64,000 nucleotides of DNA. It comes from Stenotrophomonas maltophilia (GTDB lineage: Bacteria > Pseudomonadota > Gammaproteobacteria > Xanthomonadales > Xanthomonadaceae). Shown here piece after piece: positions 62,651-64,000 of this stretch. Made by a program: the position numbers and the translations under genes. Location of the stretch: NCBI RefSeq assembly GCF_039555535.1, contig NZ_CP154630.1, forward strand, positions 1,625,001 to 1,689,000, given 5' to 3'. The notes beneath the pieces are model-generated. The model saw only the letters and a list, made by a program, of their open reading frames with translations, did no database searches and was not told where the DNA came from. Within the stretch, counting starts at the first letter, position 1. Each line of letters begins with the position of its first letter.

Positions 62651-62812
62651 TCAGGCGCGGGTCTGCTGGCCGTAGGTGTCCAGCAGACGGGCGAACACTT
62701 CTTCGCCGATGCGCTGGAAATCCTGGTCTTCGGTCTGCCCTTCCACCGCCAGTTGCAGCAGGCCCTCCAGCAGGGCGTGGTCGGTATCGGAATGGGAATC
62801 GCTGGGGTGCAT
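62651..62812 (-). CDS. small acidic hypothetical protein
   Basis: A 53-residue protein starting MHPSDSHSDTDHALLEG, with an amphipathic helical middle (LLQLAVEGQTEDQDFQRIGEEVFARLL). No family recognised. ATG 62812 is chosen because GGAGG stands at ideal distance; an in-frame ATG at 62836 lacks one. Acidic, no membrane segment or signal peptide. Confidence 0.6.
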   Translation of the reverse strand: MHPSDSHSDTDHALLEGLLQLAVEGQTEDQDFQRIGEEVFARLLDTYGQQTRA

Positions 62813-63021
62813 CGGGGCCTCCGCGGTGATGCGCATGGTCAACGGTCGCAAGGGCCGTGCCAGCCTGGCCGTACCCCTCCACAGGCGATAGCGGCCGTCC
62901 TCCCTCCAGCTTGAGGGTCGAAATCTGACGTGAATGGATTGGACTTGCCCCTGTTCAGGCTTCACGCGATCATGGCGCCCGGCTGCGCACCATCCACGCA
63001 GTCGCCGCAGGAGACAGTTCC

Positions 63022-63324
63022 ATGGCTTCGGTCACGCCCCCCGGTCTGGCCTACGAGGTCGAACACGACCTGGCCAACCATCGCTTCACCGCCCGTGTGC
63101 GCGGACAGCTGGCGGTGCTCGATTACCAGATCAAACGCAAGCGCATGGTCATCACACATACCGAAGTGCCCGAGCCGATTGCCGGCCGTGGCATCGCAGG
63201 CGAGCTGACCCGTGTGGCGCTGCGCTTTGCGCGCGAGCAGAAGTACAAGGTGGTGCCGGCATGTTCGTATGCCGAAGCCTTCCTGCAGCGGCACGAGGAG
63301 TACCACGACCTGCTCGTTGGCTGA
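63022..63324 (+). CDS. GNAT-type small acetyltransferase-like protein
   Basis: A 100-residue protein of the short GNAT group (YjdJ/Acetyltransf_CG-like). The acetyl-CoA loop region reads PIAGRGIAGELTRVALRFAREQ, followed by VVPACSYAEAFLQRHEEY. These proteins have a minimal GNAT fold; substrates are mostly unknown. ATG 63022 follows a GGAGA site. Confidence 0.88.
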   Translation: MASVTPPGLAYEVEHDLANHRFTARVRGQLAVLDYQIKRKRMVITHTEVPEPIAGRGIAGELTRVALRFAREQKYKVVPACSYAEAFLQRHEEYHDLLVG

Positions 63325-63388
63325 ATGCCAGCGGGCCACGCTTCAGCCATGGCAGGCGATGATGTACAAACATGAACAGGGGATCCCG

Positions 63389-64000
63389 ATGAAGATTGGA
63401 AACAACCGGCCATTGCGCGGCAGCGTGCTGGCCGGCGTGGTGGGCGTGCTGTTGCTGGCCGGTTGCCAGCGCGAGAGCGAGCCGGCACCGGCGACCGATG
63501 CGGCCCCCGCCGCCGAGGCCAGCGCTGCAGGTGAGACGCCGGCCACGGAGGCGCCGCTTGACCTGCGCGACGTGATCGAGAACAACGAACGCGAGGTGGT
63601 GGGCATCAGCTACCCGGCCGGCATCGACCGTTACCCGGGCCTGGCGCGCGCGCTGCAGGACTATGCCACCAGCGCGCGCAGCGACCTGCAGCAAGCGCTG
63701 GACGGACTCGGCAACGACAAGCCGACCATGCCCTACGAGCTGTCACTGAGTTTCGAGAAGCTGCTGGAAACCCCGCAGCTGGTGGTGGTCAGTGCCGATG
63801 GCAGCCGCTACACCGGTGGCGCCCACGGCGAGCCGCTGGTGGCCCGCTTCGTATGGCTGCCGCAGCACCAGCAGATGCTCAGCGCGGAGAAGCTGGTGGC
63901 CGATGCCAAGGGATGGAAGGCAATCAGCGATTTCGTCGCCGACCAGCTGCGCGAACGCGTGGCCACCCGCCTCAGCGGCGAGGACATGGACCCCGCCCAG
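63389..64000 (+). CDS. lipoprotein with DUF3298-like domain (partial)
   Basis: The gene runs past the window end; 204 codons are visible. It starts with a signal peptide and lipobox (LLLAGC near residue 26), an Ala/Pro/Glu-rich linker, then a domain of PdaC/DUF3298 type: VGISYPAGIDRYPGLARAL, YELSLSFEKLLETPQLVVV and YTGGAHGEP, where the GGAHG loop is typical of that family. Probably an envelope protein. ATG 63389 has GGGG upstream; a short ATG reading just before it stops after six codons. Confidence 0.8.
   Translation, partial: MKIGNNRPLRGSVLAGVVGVLLLAGCQRESEPAPATDAAPAAEASAAGETPATEAPLDLRDVIENNEREVVGISYPAGIDRYPGLARALQDYATSARSDLQQALDGLGNDKPTMPYELSLSFEKLLETPQLVVVSADGSRYTGGAHGEPLVARFVWLPQHQQMLSAEKLVADAKGWKAISDFVADQLRERVATRLSGEDMDPAQ

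Overview
This is about 64 kb of high-GC chromosome that reads as core genome of a Stenotrophomonas species, most likely the S. maltophilia complex (Xanthomonadaceae). The assignment rests on the proB-proA order behind argH, a Clp-type operator, many short palindromic repeats headed by GTAG (the SMAG repeats described for S. maltophilia), a MetX-type acyltransferase with xanthomonad motifs, and a 'transmembrane repetitive' protein beside nfuA. I see no prophage, insertion sequence, integron or CRISPR array.

Layout. 1-2.8 kb: end of argH, a YciI-like gene, proB and proA. 3-8.6 kb: pgaABCD on the minus strand, making and exporting poly-N-acetylglucosamine, with a perfect CRP/Clp palindrome before pgaA. 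8.9-10.7 kb: a CynX-type MFS transporter and two identical tRNA-Pro(CGG) genes, each with a terminator. 10.7-17.3 kb: cydABX (minus) divergent from cydDC (plus) around a perfect FNR-type box. 17.3-18.9 kb: DUF1294 gene and metX. 19-25.7 kb: a complete cytochrome c maturation operon, ccmABCDEFGHI. 25.9-27.9 kb: an aminotransferase and omega-amidase pair. 28-30.5 kb: a secreted protein, an MFS pump and an AraC regulator. 30.5-34 kb: scpA-scpB-rluB. 34.3-34.9 kb: yciI-bolA.

35-48.2 kb is the most distinctive part: a LacI-family regulator, a TonB-dependent receptor, a lipoprotein with a glycoamylase/GH144-like fold, a sugar-binding lipoprotein, two ABC permeases, a 1055-residue multidomain (alpha/alpha)6 glycosidase-like protein and an endonuclease/exonuclease/phosphatase (EEP) gene. 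Matching LacI-type operators lie before the regulator and before the lipoprotein. I read it as a glycan import and degradation locus, possibly for beta-1,2-glucans. Its EEP gene carries an in-frame TAG just before the catalytic SDH motif.

48.3-53 kb: rne divergent from rluC. 53-64 kb: zupT, a TonB-domain lipoprotein with a pterin dehydratase, leaderless nfuA, a repeat-rich membrane protein, an exported barnase-like RNase with its barstar, Mn-type SOD, an EEP paralogue that has lost its catalytic residues, a POT-family transporter, a rhomboid protease, a small hypothetical gene, a GNAT protein and a lipoprotein cut by the window end.
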